The position numbers were made by a program, and so were the translations under genes. This document shows, piece after piece, positions 18,479-30,552 of a stretch of 64,000 nt of DNA (the stretch's first letter is position 1; each line of letters begins with the position of its first letter). Location: assembly GCA_977017575.1 (NCBI GenBank), contig CDRNVI010000084.1, positions 1 through 64,000 on the forward strand, in the 5' to 3' direction. Source of the DNA: Paramoeba atlantica. Taxonomy: Eukaryota > Discosea. The notes beneath the pieces are model-generated. The model was not told where the DNA came from and searched no databases. It was given only the letters and a program-made list of their open reading frames with translations.

Positions 18479-21400
18479 CAAACGCCCAGCTCTGAACGTT
18501 GCTTCTTAGATTGTATCTCAACACCTCGGAACGCAAACAGTACTTTCTCAGACTCTAACTCAACGTCCGATCCACCTCGCGAGCCTCCAAGCCCTCCTCA
18601 ATTTCCGCTCGAGAAATCAGACGACGAAAGATTGGTTGTCTTATCAGAGGAAATCGGAACATCAGAAAATCAAGAAACAAAATCCGACACCCCCGAGGTG
18701 AATGCATTACCCCGGCCACTCGCGCCCAACGTCGACGCCCGAGAAGCTGTGAGATTCGTTGAGCAAAGCTCACTCGTCGTGCGACCCGCCGACACTTCAG
18801 AAAACAAGGATGCAGACAGCATAATTTTCGTCGAGCGTGCAGCATCTCATGACATTTGCGAAGACTTGCTAAACAATATCAATTCGGATTCACATTTCCC
18901 TATACAAGAAGAGCAAATCTGGAAGCTTTCGTCACATTTAAAGAAAGGATCCCTGTGCACGATTGCCTGGACGTTTAGCAATCAAAACAATATGAACATT
19001 TCGATGGGGAAAATCACGAGCGTGTACCGACGCAAAGGAACAGGAAGGCTCAACATGCAGTATAAAGGAATTACGGGACACAAGCTAGGAGAAGATTTTT
19101 CAGGGACATTACCACCACACGAAAGTGTCCGAATCTATAAGATAGTTTGGCATGCATCCGCTCCAACCTCGAACAAGATGGAAACGCACAATGAGCACGG
19201 CCAGGTGAAGCAAATCACAGAATCAGAAACCCCCATCCCAGCCGCACAGCCCATCTCTGATTGGACTCCTGATGATTTAGATCGCTCGCCGATACCGACC
19301 TCGCGAATAATCCAGGCGGAGCTAATTCCAGCAGCAATAGCCACATATCGGGAACTTATGAGTGACTATGCGCGCAGCACGTATACTCAAAGACACAAAA
19401 TTTGGCACGACGTTTTGTCCGCTATGAAGAGCTCTCTTGCTTCAATCAGACAGGCTTCCAATCGCAGAAGACGCCGTCGACCCTTTCCAAGTGATGAAAA
19501 TAACAATAGTGCAAACAATGGGGAAAATAAAACAGAGGACAGTGCAACCCTGTTGGCCTCCGATACGCGCGCGATCAAAAAAGCTACGAGGCTTGCCCTG
19601 GAAGGCTGCTCACGCAGGGCAGCGAAAGTGATGGATCAAACTTATACGCCAAACCCTTTATCGGATCAAGAGACACTTCAAAAGCTCAATGACCTTCATC
19701 CGCAAAACCCGTATCATATAAACCTCCCTGAGGACGCACCGCTGCTGACAGCGCTAGGGCCTGATGAATTAAAAGCGGCGAGCCAGAAATTGGCTAAGGG
19801 TGCTAGCCCGGGGCCCACAGGAACAACCGACGGATTGGTAAGGCTGTTGATCGACGACCCGGTGTGTAGCATGAGCTTATGCCATATGATGATGGATCTC
19901 ATTAACGGATTCCTCCCTAAAGAAGTGATGCGTCGTCTCACCCGCGCCAGGCTGGTCGCGCTCCACAAACCGAATGGTGGAATAAGACCTGTCGCCATTG
20001 GGGAAGTGTTGATGAAATTAGCGGGATGCATTCTCGTACAAAGATACGAGAACATTCTAGAGCCACTGTTCGCGCCATTACAGCATGGAGTACTATCGAA
20101 GGCAGGGTGCGAACGGGTAGTACACACCCTAAATGATCTGTATCTTGCTGGCTCAAACATTGTATCCATTGACGTCAAAAACGCATTCAATTCCCCTTCG
20201 CGCACGAAGATAGCCAAAGCAGTTTTTGGGTTGGCCACTTTAAAACCTTTTCATCGCTTCTTCTATGCAGAGTACTCGGAGGCGTCGGAGCTGTGTTATT
20301 ACGGATCGTGGGGTCGACTCACCGGGGTTCTTTCGAGCACAAACGGTGTACGTCAAGGTTCCACTCTCTCAACAGTATACTTTTGCGCCTTTTTACAACC
20401 AATTATTGAAACTTTGGCTGCAGAATTCCCTGACATCACGATTGCTGCATACGTTGATGATATTAACCTCGCTTCCCACGACACGCAACTCTTAAGCAAA
20501 GCTTTTGTACGCCTAAAAGAACTGCTGGCAGCGGAAGATCTCCTTGTATCAACTGAGAAGTGTGTCTGGTTCAGCGGGGTAAACAAGGAGCCTTTACCTG
20601 ATGACATCAGGGATGCAGGGGTGAGAAATGAAGAAGATGCACTGAAAACACTCGGAGCTTTTATAGGAGATGATGATAAAGTTAGTGAGAAACTTTTAAG
20701 TACATTCAAAAAGCACGATGCAATTTTCAGGAGACTCAAGCTCATGGGAGCAAACAACGTGTCAACCCAATTGCTGTCAAAATGTGTAAACGTACGGCAA
20801 ACTTATCACATGCGTGTACATAACCCAACTGCGACTGAGGCATTAACGTTCAATTTTGACAATGCCATTGCGGAAGTTCTCACTTCGTGGTTTGGAAAGC
20901 TATCCGACGACCAGATTTCGCTACTTAGACTACCTGTAAAGAAAGGAGGCCTGGGTCTGACTGCGTGTCTACCTACCCGCAAAGCGGCATATGAATCTTC
21001 GAAATTCACAGTTCTTGAACGCCCAAAAACCAATTCAGTTCGGACTGGGGAATTCCAAGAAGCGAATGCCAACATGCATAAGGACGTACCAGTAGACGAA
21101 TCAACGCAGGCGGCAGAGATACACGCGAAAACTTGGGTGCAACTCACGGAGTCGGAATCTCACATGGCATCTATATTGCAAGCAACGACGCATAAAGGAA
21201 ACTACGCATGGATCATGTCAAGCGCACGGTTTGTGCCATCTCATCTATTCACTCTGGCACTTTTACCTAGGCTAGGTCTAACTCATCCGGAACTTCCACC
21301 CCGAATGTTATGCCCAGGATGCAAAGTTCTACTAACATCCGGTTCCATTCTGACGCACATAGCAGGCTGCACAAAATGCTCAGGGCTCAACGCAACCGTG

Positions 21401-21958
21401 AAACATAGCACGCTAGTGAATTTCCTCTATGAGTTAAGCTTGAAAGCTGGCATTCCTTGTGAGAAGGAACCGCGTCTATATTCAACGTATCGGTGCACGC
21501 AATGCAATGAAGTAGTCGGGCCGGAATACAGGCAGACACATAGTAAAGTGTGCGGAGGGAAATCTTTTCGCCGCTCTGGACCAGATCTCGTAATTTACTG
21601 GAATGATGGAGAAATATATTACGATTTCACCGTGGTACATGAATTAGCGCCTTCAAATTTGGTAACGAAATGCAATAAGCTATTCCGGGACGCCATCAAA
21701 CGAAAACACGATACTTATGTCGCAACAAATAAAATCGCGAAAGAAAAATTCAGATGTATTCCCATCCTCTCTGGTGGATCCCTCCATTTCAATACGAAGT
21801 CGCTGTTAATGGCCCTCGCAGATGCGGGCAGCGTACCTCGACAGCAGCTTCAGCTTGAGCTACAACTTTTGCTACAGGAGCAAAATGGTGCCATACTATA
21901 TTCACAACTTCGGAATTACCTTGAGAAGGACAAGGGGGCGCTCCAGTTCGCTATATAA
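18326..21958 (+). CDS. CRE-type retrotransposon protein (unit 2)
   Basis: 1210 residues, uninterrupted, with all RT, CCHC and endonuclease residues noted for the unit 1 copy. Differences seen include Ala for Glu shortly before motif C (AAEFPDI), Thr for Ala in SHDTQ, and Asn for Ser in NNSANN. The start again lies in the 213-bp repeat. The 3' UTR and A-run end at 22057. Confidence 0.85.
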   Translation: MSQRNALAVHRFTSPLRFQGLPPSKYAAKEDFAPTAKKHSRAEQEFRRSRPQTPSSERCFLDCISTPRNANSTFSDSNSTSDPPREPPSPPQFPLEKSDDERLVVLSEEIGTSENQETKSDTPEVNALPRPLAPNVDAREAVRFVEQSSLVVRPADTSENKDADSIIFVERAASHDICEDLLNNINSDSHFPIQEEQIWKLSSHLKKGSLCTIAWTFSNQNNMNISMGKITSVYRRKGTGRLNMQYKGITGHKLGEDFSGTLPPHESVRIYKIVWHASAPTSNKMETHNEHGQVKQITESETPIPAAQPISDWTPDDLDRSPIPTSRIIQAELIPAAIATYRELMSDYARSTYTQRHKIWHDVLSAMKSSLASIRQASNRRRRRRPFPSDENNNSANNGENKTEDSATLLASDTRAIKKATRLALEGCSRRAAKVMDQTYTPNPLSDQETLQKLNDLHPQNPYHINLPEDAPLLTALGPDELKAASQKLAKGASPGPTGTTDGLVRLLIDDPVCSMSLCHMMMDLINGFLPKEVMRRLTRARLVALHKPNGGIRPVAIGEVLMKLAGCILVQRYENILEPLFAPLQHGVLSKAGCERVVHTLNDLYLAGSNIVSIDVKNAFNSPSRTKIAKAVFGLATLKPFHRFFYAEYSEASELCYYGSWGRLTGVLSSTNGVRQGSTLSTVYFCAFLQPIIETLAAEFPDITIAAYVDDINLASHDTQLLSKAFVRLKELLAAEDLLVSTEKCVWFSGVNKEPLPDDIRDAGVRNEEDALKTLGAFIGDDDKVSEKLLSTFKKHDAIFRRLKLMGANNVSTQLLSKCVNVRQTYHMRVHNPTATEALTFNFDNAIAEVLTSWFGKLSDDQISLLRLPVKKGGLGLTACLPTRKAAYESSKFTVLERPKTNSVRTGEFQEANANMHKDVPVDESTQAAEIHAKTWVQLTESESHMASILQATTHKGNYAWIMSSARFVPSHLFTLALLPRLGLTHPELPPRMLCPGCKVLLTSGSILTHIAGCTKCSGLNATVKHSTLVNFLYELSLKAGIPCEKEPRLYSTYRCTQCNEVVGPEYRQTHSKVCGGKSFRRSGPDLVIYWNDGEIYYDFTVVHELAPSNLVTKCNKLFRDAIKRKHDTYVATNKIAKEKFRCIPILSGGSLHFNTKSLLMALADAGSVPRQQLQLELQLLLQEQNGAILYSQLRNYLEKDKGALQFAI

Positions 21959-22179
21959 AGAGTTTCTAAAGAGGGGCAGAGCTTCTAAAGCCTGCAGTCA
22001 GGATAGATTTTTCAGAACTTGAGATAGTAATTGGCGCATTTACATAACAAAAAAAAAGATATTTTATGTATAAAATGGTTTTCTATAGACGCAAATTAAG
22101 AAAATTTCATGTTGGAGTTTCTTGAACACACAACATTCTATAAATTGAATTTAAGAAACTACGACTATTCCGCCATCCT

Positions 22180-22977
22180 ATGCCGGACGGTCAGCCCTCC
22201 GTTTCTGACGTCATGCGTCAATTGACGCTGTTAACTACCAAATTCGAATCAAATTCAAGTCAATTGCAAGTGTTGCAGGAAGGGATGGTGCATCTACAAT
22301 CCGAACTGAGACGGCTAGATCGTATGGAAGGAGATCTAAACAGGTTGAGCACGCAAAACAAGGAGGCGCTCCAAATGGTAGCACGATCCTCGGACTCTCC
22401 GACGTACGATATTTCGGTGCACGATCTGCCGCAAGAACACGTGTTACAGCCCGAGCACTGGAAACCTGAGCATTACTGCTCGGACAATCTCCGACGACAG
22501 CTCATCCAGCGCGTAGAGCACGAGGTGAGAAAACTATTTGGGAACTCTGCGGATCCTACGGCCGTGCCGGGAGATGCTATAGGTCTGAAGGACGCTCTAG
22601 ACACGATTCAAAGTCACCTTGAATGCTGCGATGAACTGGTTAAACGGGGCCAGGAGGTGTCGATGAAATCGATTTCCCCTGCCATAGAAAACGTAATCTT
22701 CTTGCGCTACAAACACAAGTGGGGCCGTCGTGTTGCGCTGCAATGGAAAGACGCACTCAAGTGTGCGCCAATCGGATCTAAGTATGACACGGCGCACAAC
22801 ACCGCAATGGAATTTTACAAAAACTGCTCGATTGCTCAAGGCGCGGTTGCTGTCTCGCAAGCAAAAAACGGCGGAGGGCGCGGGTTCGCTGCCAGTGGGC
22901 GCGGGAGAATCCGCGGGCGTGGAGGTCGAGGAGGTCGTGGCTACGCAGCTGCGACGGCTGCTCCCTCGTCCCAATGA
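22180..22977 (+). CDS. Element A gag-like protein (unit 2)
   Basis: 265 residues, identical to the unit 1 product as far as I can see; coiled-coil start and RGG tail. Confidence 0.6.
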   Translation: MPDGQPSVSDVMRQLTLLTTKFESNSSQLQVLQEGMVHLQSELRRLDRMEGDLNRLSTQNKEALQMVARSSDSPTYDISVHDLPQEHVLQPEHWKPEHYCSDNLRRQLIQRVEHEVRKLFGNSADPTAVPGDAIGLKDALDTIQSHLECCDELVKRGQEVSMKSISPAIENVIFLRYKHKWGRRVALQWKDALKCAPIGSKYDTAHNTAMEFYKNCSIAQGAVAVSQAKNGGGRGFAASGRGRIRGRGGRGGRGYAAATAAPSSQ

Positions 22978-23255
22978 CGGGACCTCGGGGCCGGACGACC
23001 CCTGACACGGTACGGCTGCTCGGGAGGCCGCACCGTAGAGACGATAACCACGGAATTCCCTGGTCCCGGCCAGGTCCCGTAAAAGTTTACGAAAAGAATT
23101 GTACAATGGAAATTTTGATTTCTGAGAATTATATTTACGTTAGTTGGCCGACGGGCATTGTACGTTTGTTATTCATAAACTAGTTTATATAGTGACACAA
23201 AGCATTATACAGTGAACTGGTAATAGAGCGCGTTTTTATCCTTTGAAACTTTTTT

Positions 23256-24122
23256 ATGCCTCCGTCGCCGCGTAGCTCCATAGAGGCACGGAGAAGCGTG
23301 TCCCGTGAACCTTCAGTGGTACCAGACAACCCCATGAGTAGAGAAGAGTTGGCCGTGGTGAAGACGAGAGTTTGTGAGCAACTGCTTCTTTCCCGCGATC
23401 AGAATCCTTCGTTGCACATTAAGGCGGCATGGAATCGGAAGAACGCGGCGACTTCGGCGAAACAAATATCCCACGGGAAAGTACGTCGAGTCGGGATGGA
23501 AATGTGGGCGGTATGGGAAGAGGAGCCAGATCGAGAGTATCCATTTCCCCACAAAGAGTTAAATTACTATCGCATTGATCTAGAAGACGGACTGGGACAC
23601 TCGAGCGAAGGACAAGAGTGTGCGTTGGAAGGCGGACGGCCCCTGCCTATTAACGTGCAGCCCTTTGGATCTGTAGCGACCTACAAGATTGATCCGTATG
23701 AACCTGTGACTTGGCCGGGGCATATAGATCAACGCAACGACGACGGCTTTCGAATTAAGGACCTTTTTCGAGAATTAAAGGAAGCTCCCGAGTATGGTTT
23801 GAGATTGAATCAATATTATCAGGACAAATCATTTCAGATGCAACAGGAGCGGAATTTCGATCAGTTGCTGGGAAAGTGGATATTGTTGGCACGCCAAACC
23901 CCGGGCTGGAATGAAGGTCCGTCTTTGGAGTTGGGGAAAGCGATAATCCAAAGTCTACGTGATGCTTACTGGCGTGCTTGCAAGGTAGACGTGGAGGCGG
24001 TTCACCGAAAAATGGACAAAGATGATCGGGCGCACGACAAATTCTATCAGCATGTAACAGATCAGTTGAGTGAGCGTGAAAAGCAACGTAGTCGGTACAC
24101 TTCTTTCTCTGCGCTACGATGA
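23256..24122 (+). CDS. Element B gag-like protein (unit 2)
   Basis: 288 residues, the same as the unit 1 copy as far as I can see. Confidence 0.55.
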   Translation: MPPSPRSSIEARRSVSREPSVVPDNPMSREELAVVKTRVCEQLLLSRDQNPSLHIKAAWNRKNAATSAKQISHGKVRRVGMEMWAVWEEEPDREYPFPHKELNYYRIDLEDGLGHSSEGQECALEGGRPLPINVQPFGSVATYKIDPYEPVTWPGHIDQRNDDGFRIKDLFRELKEAPEYGLRLNQYYQDKSFQMQQERNFDQLLGKWILLARQTPGWNEGPSLELGKAIIQSLRDAYWRACKVDVEAVHRKMDKDDRAHDKFYQHVTDQLSEREKQRSRYTSFSALR

Positions 24123-24491
24123 ACAGGGACATATTTCGGAGGAGGATCAACAGGTCAATATTCACAATCGTTTCGCCCCTCGTACGGAACTTATCGCGCG
24201 CAATGTTACAATTGCAGATCACCAGACCATTTGATTAAAGATTGCCCATACAAACGCACATCACCGCCGGATTTTCGTCAGCGGACGGCTGGCAACGCCC
24301 CCCAGGGCGGAAAGTCGTTATGAAACGCCCGTCCATTAATCGCCAGTGTTCCTCGAGTCACATACACGCGTATAGATCCAGGAACGGACATCTCGCATAT
24401 AATACCCGCCAAACGCGGCAGAAGCAAAGCAGTCAAATACAAGAGGATACATCCAGGGGATCAAAGGGAGAGTGTAGCGAAGAGAACGCGA

Positions 24492-25487
24492 GTGATACAA
24501 GGGGGTGTAAAAAATGTGAAAGACTCGAATGGAAGATCAATTGCTTGTGGAAATTTGTACCAGGGAACATTGAGCCTGGAATGCAGGAGTGTGGCTCGGA
24601 AAAATCTTTTGAGTCTGTTGATGGGGGTAAGCAGGATTACTCCCGAGGTACGCGTGGCATTGGACGCGATGTCCGGAATGTGGAGCTCGTCGACGTGGGA
24701 GACACGAGCAAGGTTGTGGGAAAGGTTCCTGGTATATTGCACCGGGAATCATATAAGACAGACACCCCTTCACGCAGTGACGTTCGTGCAACTTCTGCCA
24801 GTGTCAATACAAACCAAGGTGTCCTACGGAAGGGCGCTAATGACCTTATTCAACCTGATCGGATTAAATACTGTCCCAATAAAATTCTTTTGCAAAGCTC
24901 TTCAGGCACAAGGAGCAGAGGAGCCAGTACATCAGATGCAGCCGTTGACACCATTCCTACTGAACAAGATACGAAGAAGGTGCACCCAATCCGAAAGTCA
25001 AACATTGCTGATGTGCTGGAAGGCAGCATCCCGTTGGTCCGAAACCGCCAATTTGACCAAGGACAAATTCGTGGAAATATCACCGCAAAAGGTTGTAATT
25101 GCTTGGGGAAGGGGGACAAAGGCTACAAGGTGCAACCCGTGGCGCGAATCGATGTACACAGTCATCCAGGGCCAGGGCACAATCGAATTGGCTCAATACG
25201 TACGTACGCTCAGGTCATGGGATCGAATGTGCCGGACAAATGTGAGAGAGATGGACAGGAATATAAAGAGGGTTCTGGGAGAGGGTTTCGGCACACATTC
25301 CGCCAAGAGAGGAGCGGTAACGCAATTATTCCAGGAAGTTGTCAAGGGGACAGTGGGAATCGAAGATGTGAAAAAATTAGCGAAGCACCAGCAGATCGAG
25401 TCCCTGTTGCGTTACAATTCAAACCCAGTTACCACCGCGCTAGCTCTAGGAACGGGGAAGGCGACAGCCAAACTGAGGACGCTTTAG
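24492..25487 (+). CDS. Element B tyrosine recombinase (unit 2)
   Basis: 331 residues that look whole. The enzyme would integrate circular element DNA by strand exchange. The catalytic set is visible: Arg near 181 (AASRWSE), His269 and Arg273 in THSAKRGA, His299 in LAKHQQ and Tyr308 in LLRYNSN. The N-terminal ~130 residues look like a core-binding domain (WERFLVYCTGNH). It lies between gag and RT, the VIPER order. A second frame (24242-25639) is open across the whole gene. Confidence 0.75.
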   Translation: MIQGGVKNVKDSNGRSIACGNLYQGTLSLECRSVARKNLLSLLMGVSRITPEVRVALDAMSGMWSSSTWETRARLWERFLVYCTGNHIRQTPLHAVTFVQLLPVSIQTKVSYGRALMTLFNLIGLNTVPIKFFCKALQAQGAEEPVHQMQPLTPFLLNKIRRRCTQSESQTLLMCWKAASRWSETANLTKDKFVEISPQKVVIAWGRGTKATRCNPWRESMYTVIQGQGTIELAQYVRTLRSWDRMCRTNVREMDRNIKRVLGEGFGTHSAKRGAVTQLFQEVVKGTVGIEDVKKLAKHQQIESLLRYNSNPVTTALALGTGKATAKLRTL

Positions 25488-25550
25488 CAATGAAGAAGTT
25501 ATTTCGAGAATATTTGCGGGACATGCCGCAGGAAAAGCATCGATACACGA

Positions 25551-27131
25551 TTGTACGTACCAGACGTACGACAAAATTGGCCACGGAGGAAGACTTGGCC
25601 ACTGCACGTAAAGAAAATTCCCAAAATGTATGTCAATGAAATTGAGAACATGATGAATGGAAGTACAAGAAACCGGTTTAGAGAAACGTTGAATACTTTG
25701 TTGGATCGGAGGAAGAAACCCGATAGTGAGCCAAAGGTAAATCCACGATTGAACATGGAAGATATTAGTCATTTGCTAGACGCACGTATTGTTTCGCGTG
25801 TTTCCCCTGAGGAGGAGAACAAAAGACCATCCAATCAATGGGTGATACCGTTCACAGTAGTTGAGCCTGCGGACGATAAAGGGGAAACGGAGAGGCGGCG
25901 CTTCATAGCCTGGACGAAGGAGGATAATGAGCGAATTAAGAACGAGTACATGCCGCACGTCCCGTTAAAACACGCGGCTTATTATCTCCATCGAGCGCAG
26001 GAAGCTTTTGGTGTGAAACGTGACCTGACATGTGGATTTTATCAAGTACCGATTCCGGTAGCAAGTAGAACAAAATTTCGATTTCGCGCAGTAAACGGTG
26101 AGTTGTTTGAACTTAATGTGATGCCAATGGGGCACCGGTGCGCCCCGGAACTGATGCACACCATTACATCCACAATCGCAGGAGATCCGGAGTATTGCAG
26201 AGCCGAGACGGCGTATACAGAACAGTTTAAGGTCGATGTATATGTGGATGGATTGAGAAGTGCAGGTTCACTAGACCAAGTTCAGCAGTATACGGAATTT
26301 GTGGAAACTCGCGCGGAGAAAGTTAACGCCACGTTTAAGGATAAAGAAAAGGAGCCCATGAAGCAGTATGTTTTTAATGGCGTGGAATACAGCCATACCG
26401 AAGGTAAGGTAAGAATGGGACCGAGAATCGTGAAAAAGATGCAAGGCGATACTTTTCGGAATGCAACGTACGGAAAACTAGAATCAGCTGTGGGTAGATT
26501 AGTCCATGCATCAGCAGTACTGGGAGAACCCGTTGCCAATTACCACTTCACCTTAAAATTAGTGCGGCGCCGTATAAATGCGTTAAACAATGATCCGACA
26601 TTATTGGATGTGAAGGTTCATCTTCCCCCCAATGTAACCATGGACTTGACGCGATGGAAGAAAAAGTTGATTTCAAACATATTCGTGGCGCCGCCGCCTC
26701 ATCCCGACACTGTACCACATAGCCACGTTTTGTATACGGACGCTTCGTCAAAAGGTTGGGGAGGAATAATATATTTGGACCACGGTTCCGTGATATGTGT
26801 GGGAGGTCGCTGGGAAGATGATTTCGATTATGAAGTCAATCGAGCGGAGACGAGGGCCGTTCGTCTCGCGTTCGAGAAATTGTCGCACCATTTTCAACGA
26901 GGTACCTGCGTAGACCTATTTATTGATAATACATCATGCTTAGCTTCCATATGCAAAAAATCGACCAAATCGGATGGAATAAATATCGAATTGATAGGTT
27001 TACTTAAGTTTTTAAAGAGACAGGGTATAATAGTACAGCCGCATTACATTCCGTCAAAACTGAACCCTGCGGATCCAATAAGCCGAGGAGGATGGGATTG
27101 CGACAATGTGGCGAAAGGGGTGAAAGATTGA
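25551..27131 (+). CDS. Element B reverse transcriptase / RNase H (unit 2)
   Basis: 526 residues. RT motifs include GFYQVPI, MPMGHRCAPELM and YVDG (near 229-232). RNase H begins near 393 (YTDASSKGWGG) with the AETRAV glutamate, FIDNTS and a closing NPADPISR near 505-512. The first ATG is only one candidate start, because an overlapping upstream frame also runs into this region. Confidence 0.7.
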   Translation: MYVPDVRQNWPRRKTWPLHVKKIPKMYVNEIENMMNGSTRNRFRETLNTLLDRRKKPDSEPKVNPRLNMEDISHLLDARIVSRVSPEEENKRPSNQWVIPFTVVEPADDKGETERRRFIAWTKEDNERIKNEYMPHVPLKHAAYYLHRAQEAFGVKRDLTCGFYQVPIPVASRTKFRFRAVNGELFELNVMPMGHRCAPELMHTITSTIAGDPEYCRAETAYTEQFKVDVYVDGLRSAGSLDQVQQYTEFVETRAEKVNATFKDKEKEPMKQYVFNGVEYSHTEGKVRMGPRIVKKMQGDTFRNATYGKLESAVGRLVHASAVLGEPVANYHFTLKLVRRRINALNNDPTLLDVKVHLPPNVTMDLTRWKKKLISNIFVAPPPHPDTVPHSHVLYTDASSKGWGGIIYLDHGSVICVGGRWEDDFDYEVNRAETRAVRLAFEKLSHHFQRGTCVDLFIDNTSCLASICKKSTKSDGINIELIGLLKFLKRQGIIVQPHYIPSKLNPADPISRGGWDCDNVAKGVKD

Positions 27132-27406
27132 CTGGCGAAAGGGTGGTCCCCGCGTGGACACCCGTTCGAGAAAGGGAGGGAAGGGAGTTCTCTCCAGGAA
27201 AAAGTTCATGAGGTATATAAAATAGATTTGATACTTACTTCGCGAAGTTGATATTACAGTACTGGTGAAGATAATGTCTTTTACTCTGTTGTCCATGATG
27301 GATGTTATATTTCGGTAGCTCTGTAGTTCTACAGATTAAACATTACAGTTTACATACGCTTACTATATCTGATTGACTATATGTTTTTCTTCCGGAAGTG
27401 CAATTC

Positions 27407-29658
27407 ATCAGAGAAAATTATTTAGGTCACAATATAAGGTTAAAAAACATAAATTATCTCGAGCTTCCAGAAGATGTGCTAGAGAGCTGTGTGCGACGAG
27501 CGGAAGAAATTTTCCGCGAAAAGTTTTCTCCAGGAACGCAGGAAATTATGAAGAGACTATGGCGAAGATTCGCAAGTTTCGGGGAACAGGTTCACTCCCA
27601 AGGATACGCGCTCGACGAAGAGAGGATGCTTTCCGCCTTTGCGCTCCATCTTTACGATCAAGAGGGCGTGAAAGGCCAAACAGTGGTGCAATATTTGTGC
27701 CACCTCGCGAACGAGTACTCCCTCTCGGGTGTGAAACTAGATGTAGCTCGGATGGATGCCTTAAAAATGGCCATGATGCGAAGGGCTTCTCCTGCTATAA
27801 AAGCGAACCCTATGTCTCGAGAGCAGGTAGTTCACTTTTTGAAGCAACCGCAACTGGCAGATATAGAAAGAACATTCATAATGGTGTACTGGCTCAGCGG
27901 CCAGAGGCCAGGCGAACTGCTAACTCTCAATGTGGACGAAGTGTCGATCACTTCCGAGGACAACGACGAGACACACTTAGCTATCTGGATGTTAAACCCG
28001 GCCAAGAATGTCACAAATCAGGAAAGGAGTACGCCCCGCTGCATACGAATGGTGATTCCTCAGGCCTGGAAGAAAACAATTCAAACCACTCTATGGACTT
28101 ATCGGAGGATAGGTCGCGAAAAATGGTTCGGGGAAGTGGACTTGAGAAAACTAAATCTGGCATTGAAAAAACTGCCGGCCGTTTTGAACCATCCTCGACT
28201 GAAGGAGAGGTTCAGTTTGTATTCGATTCGCAGAGGAGCGCTTCAACACCTTGCAGCGTTGGACGCGACAGCGCCGGATATTCAATGCTCAACTCGACAT
28301 GTATCGGAAAACTCCCTTCGGCTTACCTGGGATCCTACATGGATCCGAAAGCGGTGAAAGGTTTAGAGGTATCGAGACTACTAGGTGTACAGGCACCTCT
28401 GTATACGGAATTTCCCATGAGAGAACGAGGAACGTCTACCCGGAAAGATACCTTGACTCCACCCCCTACGAGGACACCAATCGAAATAGATTTGCCCCTC
28501 TGGGGGAGCGAGAATCCGACCCCGGTTGCCGTGAGCGAGCGATCGTCAAAGAGGACTCCTTGCGAAACGATGGCTTGCGAAACCCCGCGCTGGGAACCCT
28601 CGGGCAGGTTCGAAACACCCTGTTTTCAGAATGTGGCGAGAATACTCCCTTTGTCAACCCCACCACTGCCCGGAGTTTCCTCGACCCTCGCCGTTTTAGC
28701 GCCGGAGAGCGACATACCAGAATCGTGGTCGATCGAAAAGTCCGGCGCTCCCCCTCTCGCCGCCCTGGAATTTCCTCCCGTGCCTCGGTTTTCCGAGCGA
28801 CCTCGCCTACAGGATCCAATCCCCGAGTTTCCATTACAGGACAGCCTGTTTCGTACCCCCGCTCTGGTGCCAGAACCTCCCACCATCATTTCCCTGTCGC
28901 CCCCTCGGCAACAAAGTTTCCAAAGTCAACCAACGTTCTTCCCCTCCTGGCTTGCCCAGCCGGAGAGAATGCAACAGCCGGAGATTGTCAACCCGGAGAA
29001 CGTGTTTTCCTCCCCAAGCCACGCTCAAGGCATGACACCTTCGACTTTGACGCAGTTTCCCCTAGTCTCTCAGACTATCATACCGGTTCAAGTGGTATCT
29101 TCCCTTTCTCCGCAAGCCCCGACGCCACACCAGAAAAAACCCAGTCCAGTGTTGGGTTCTCCCCCCCCTCGGCTTCTGGCCCCACATCAGGAAGCACCAA
29201 GTCTGATGGTGTGCTCCCCCACTTCCCAGGCTCTGACGCCACATCAGGAAACACCAAGTCCGGTAGTGTCTTTTCGCACACCCGGGGCTCTGACGCCCCG
29301 TCAGGAAAGCTCAAGTCAAGCTCCTCCGTACATCACACCAGGTTTTGCCACTCCCGCAACTCCGTTCAACTTTTTGGCGTATCGGGACGCCGATCATTGG
29401 ACCCCGCCTCCTCAGCCAACGCCGCCCCCCAATCCGCCGCCCGTAATTCATTACGAACCGCCGATGCAGAAAAAACGGTATCGAGTTCCTCAATACTTGT
29501 ACAACCCGACAGGGACGGACTACGCGTCTCCCGTTCAATCGCGGGCGAGATTCAAGAAGGCAAAAAGAGACGAACGGGAAAGGGAACTGGCACAAGCGGA
29601 GCACGACGACATGGTAGCACAAAGGGAGATGGAGTCCGATACGGAACGGGACATCTAG
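27407..29658 (+). pseudogene. Element A tyrosine recombinase with proline-rich tail, broken copy (unit 2)
   Basis: The recombinase core is readable through the Arg and Tyr-containing boxes. The copy is broken (about one break) relative to unit 4. Confidence 0.65.
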
Positions 29659-29659
29659 G

Positions 29660-30245
29660 TCCAAACAAAAACGAGGCGATCACAGATTGTGGAGCCTGCG
29701 TCGCCGCACCAATAGGTGTCGGCACCTCGCCGTGGAAAGTGTTATTTGATTTCGCGTCATATGGGTATGCGCGATCGGGAAAACTTTTCAGCGAGAGAAA
29801 TAGCAAGAAACCGCCGCAATGGCCGTTAGACCCGATGCCTGCGACGCGGTTAGATGTAAAATTATTGAAAAACATAGCACGGGAAGAACACCTGGAAGCT
29901 CAGGCCGAGATTTTAAAATACTTAGAAAGTGAACATTTCAACAGTTTAGGCTGTGCAAAAGCTACACCGGTTTATCGAGGTGAGTCCAAATATCTGTCCC
30001 CATTTTTAGACGACTTAGTGGAAAGTGGAATCTTGAAACCCCTACCGCGCCGAAAAGCAAAAATCTGGATGTCAGCATTCCTAGTCCCGAAGCAGCGCAA
30101 ACGAACCTTAAGGGCAATTCTGAATGCAATACCTCTGAATGACTTGCAGGAGATGGTGCCAGGGCCGTTAGATCTTCCAGGATTGTCCAACATTGAAGAT
30201 ATGATTAGGACTCATGCGTTTTTCTGTGAAACTGATGGAAAGTGA
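29660..30245 (+). pseudogene. Element A RT fragment (unit 2)
   Basis: Same incomplete RT fingers region as in unit 1, ending at the same point. A longer open frame (from 28251) leads into it across the proline-rich region. Confidence 0.6.
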
Positions 30246-30552
30246 TGATTTCTGTGAAACTGATGAAAGATGTGAAACTGATGGAAAAATAGTCGGGATG
30301 ATTGGACTGAAACTTTCATTGAAGCGATATATTACTAGGAAAATTGGTTTTAACATGGTTTACTTTCATTATGATGCAGGGGAGAGAAGACGTTGATTTC
30401 TAGAAGTATACGTTTAGAAATTTAGGATGATTGACATAATGGCCCTTCGGGGCACATAATATTTATATTATGATTTGTTTTTACAGATTGTGGCCCCGAA
30501 AGGGGCACCCGTTGTTAGATGTAATGAGATTTATTATTTAGTAGTACTCGGG

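Larger units (their letters stand above)
23080..27406 (+). mobile_element. VIPER-like element B, unit 2 copy
   Basis: The better preserved copy of B: recombinase and RT/RNase H are both open. Its edges match those in unit 1. Gag is at 23256-24122, with the zinc-knuckle motif downstream at 24214-24245. Confidence 0.7.
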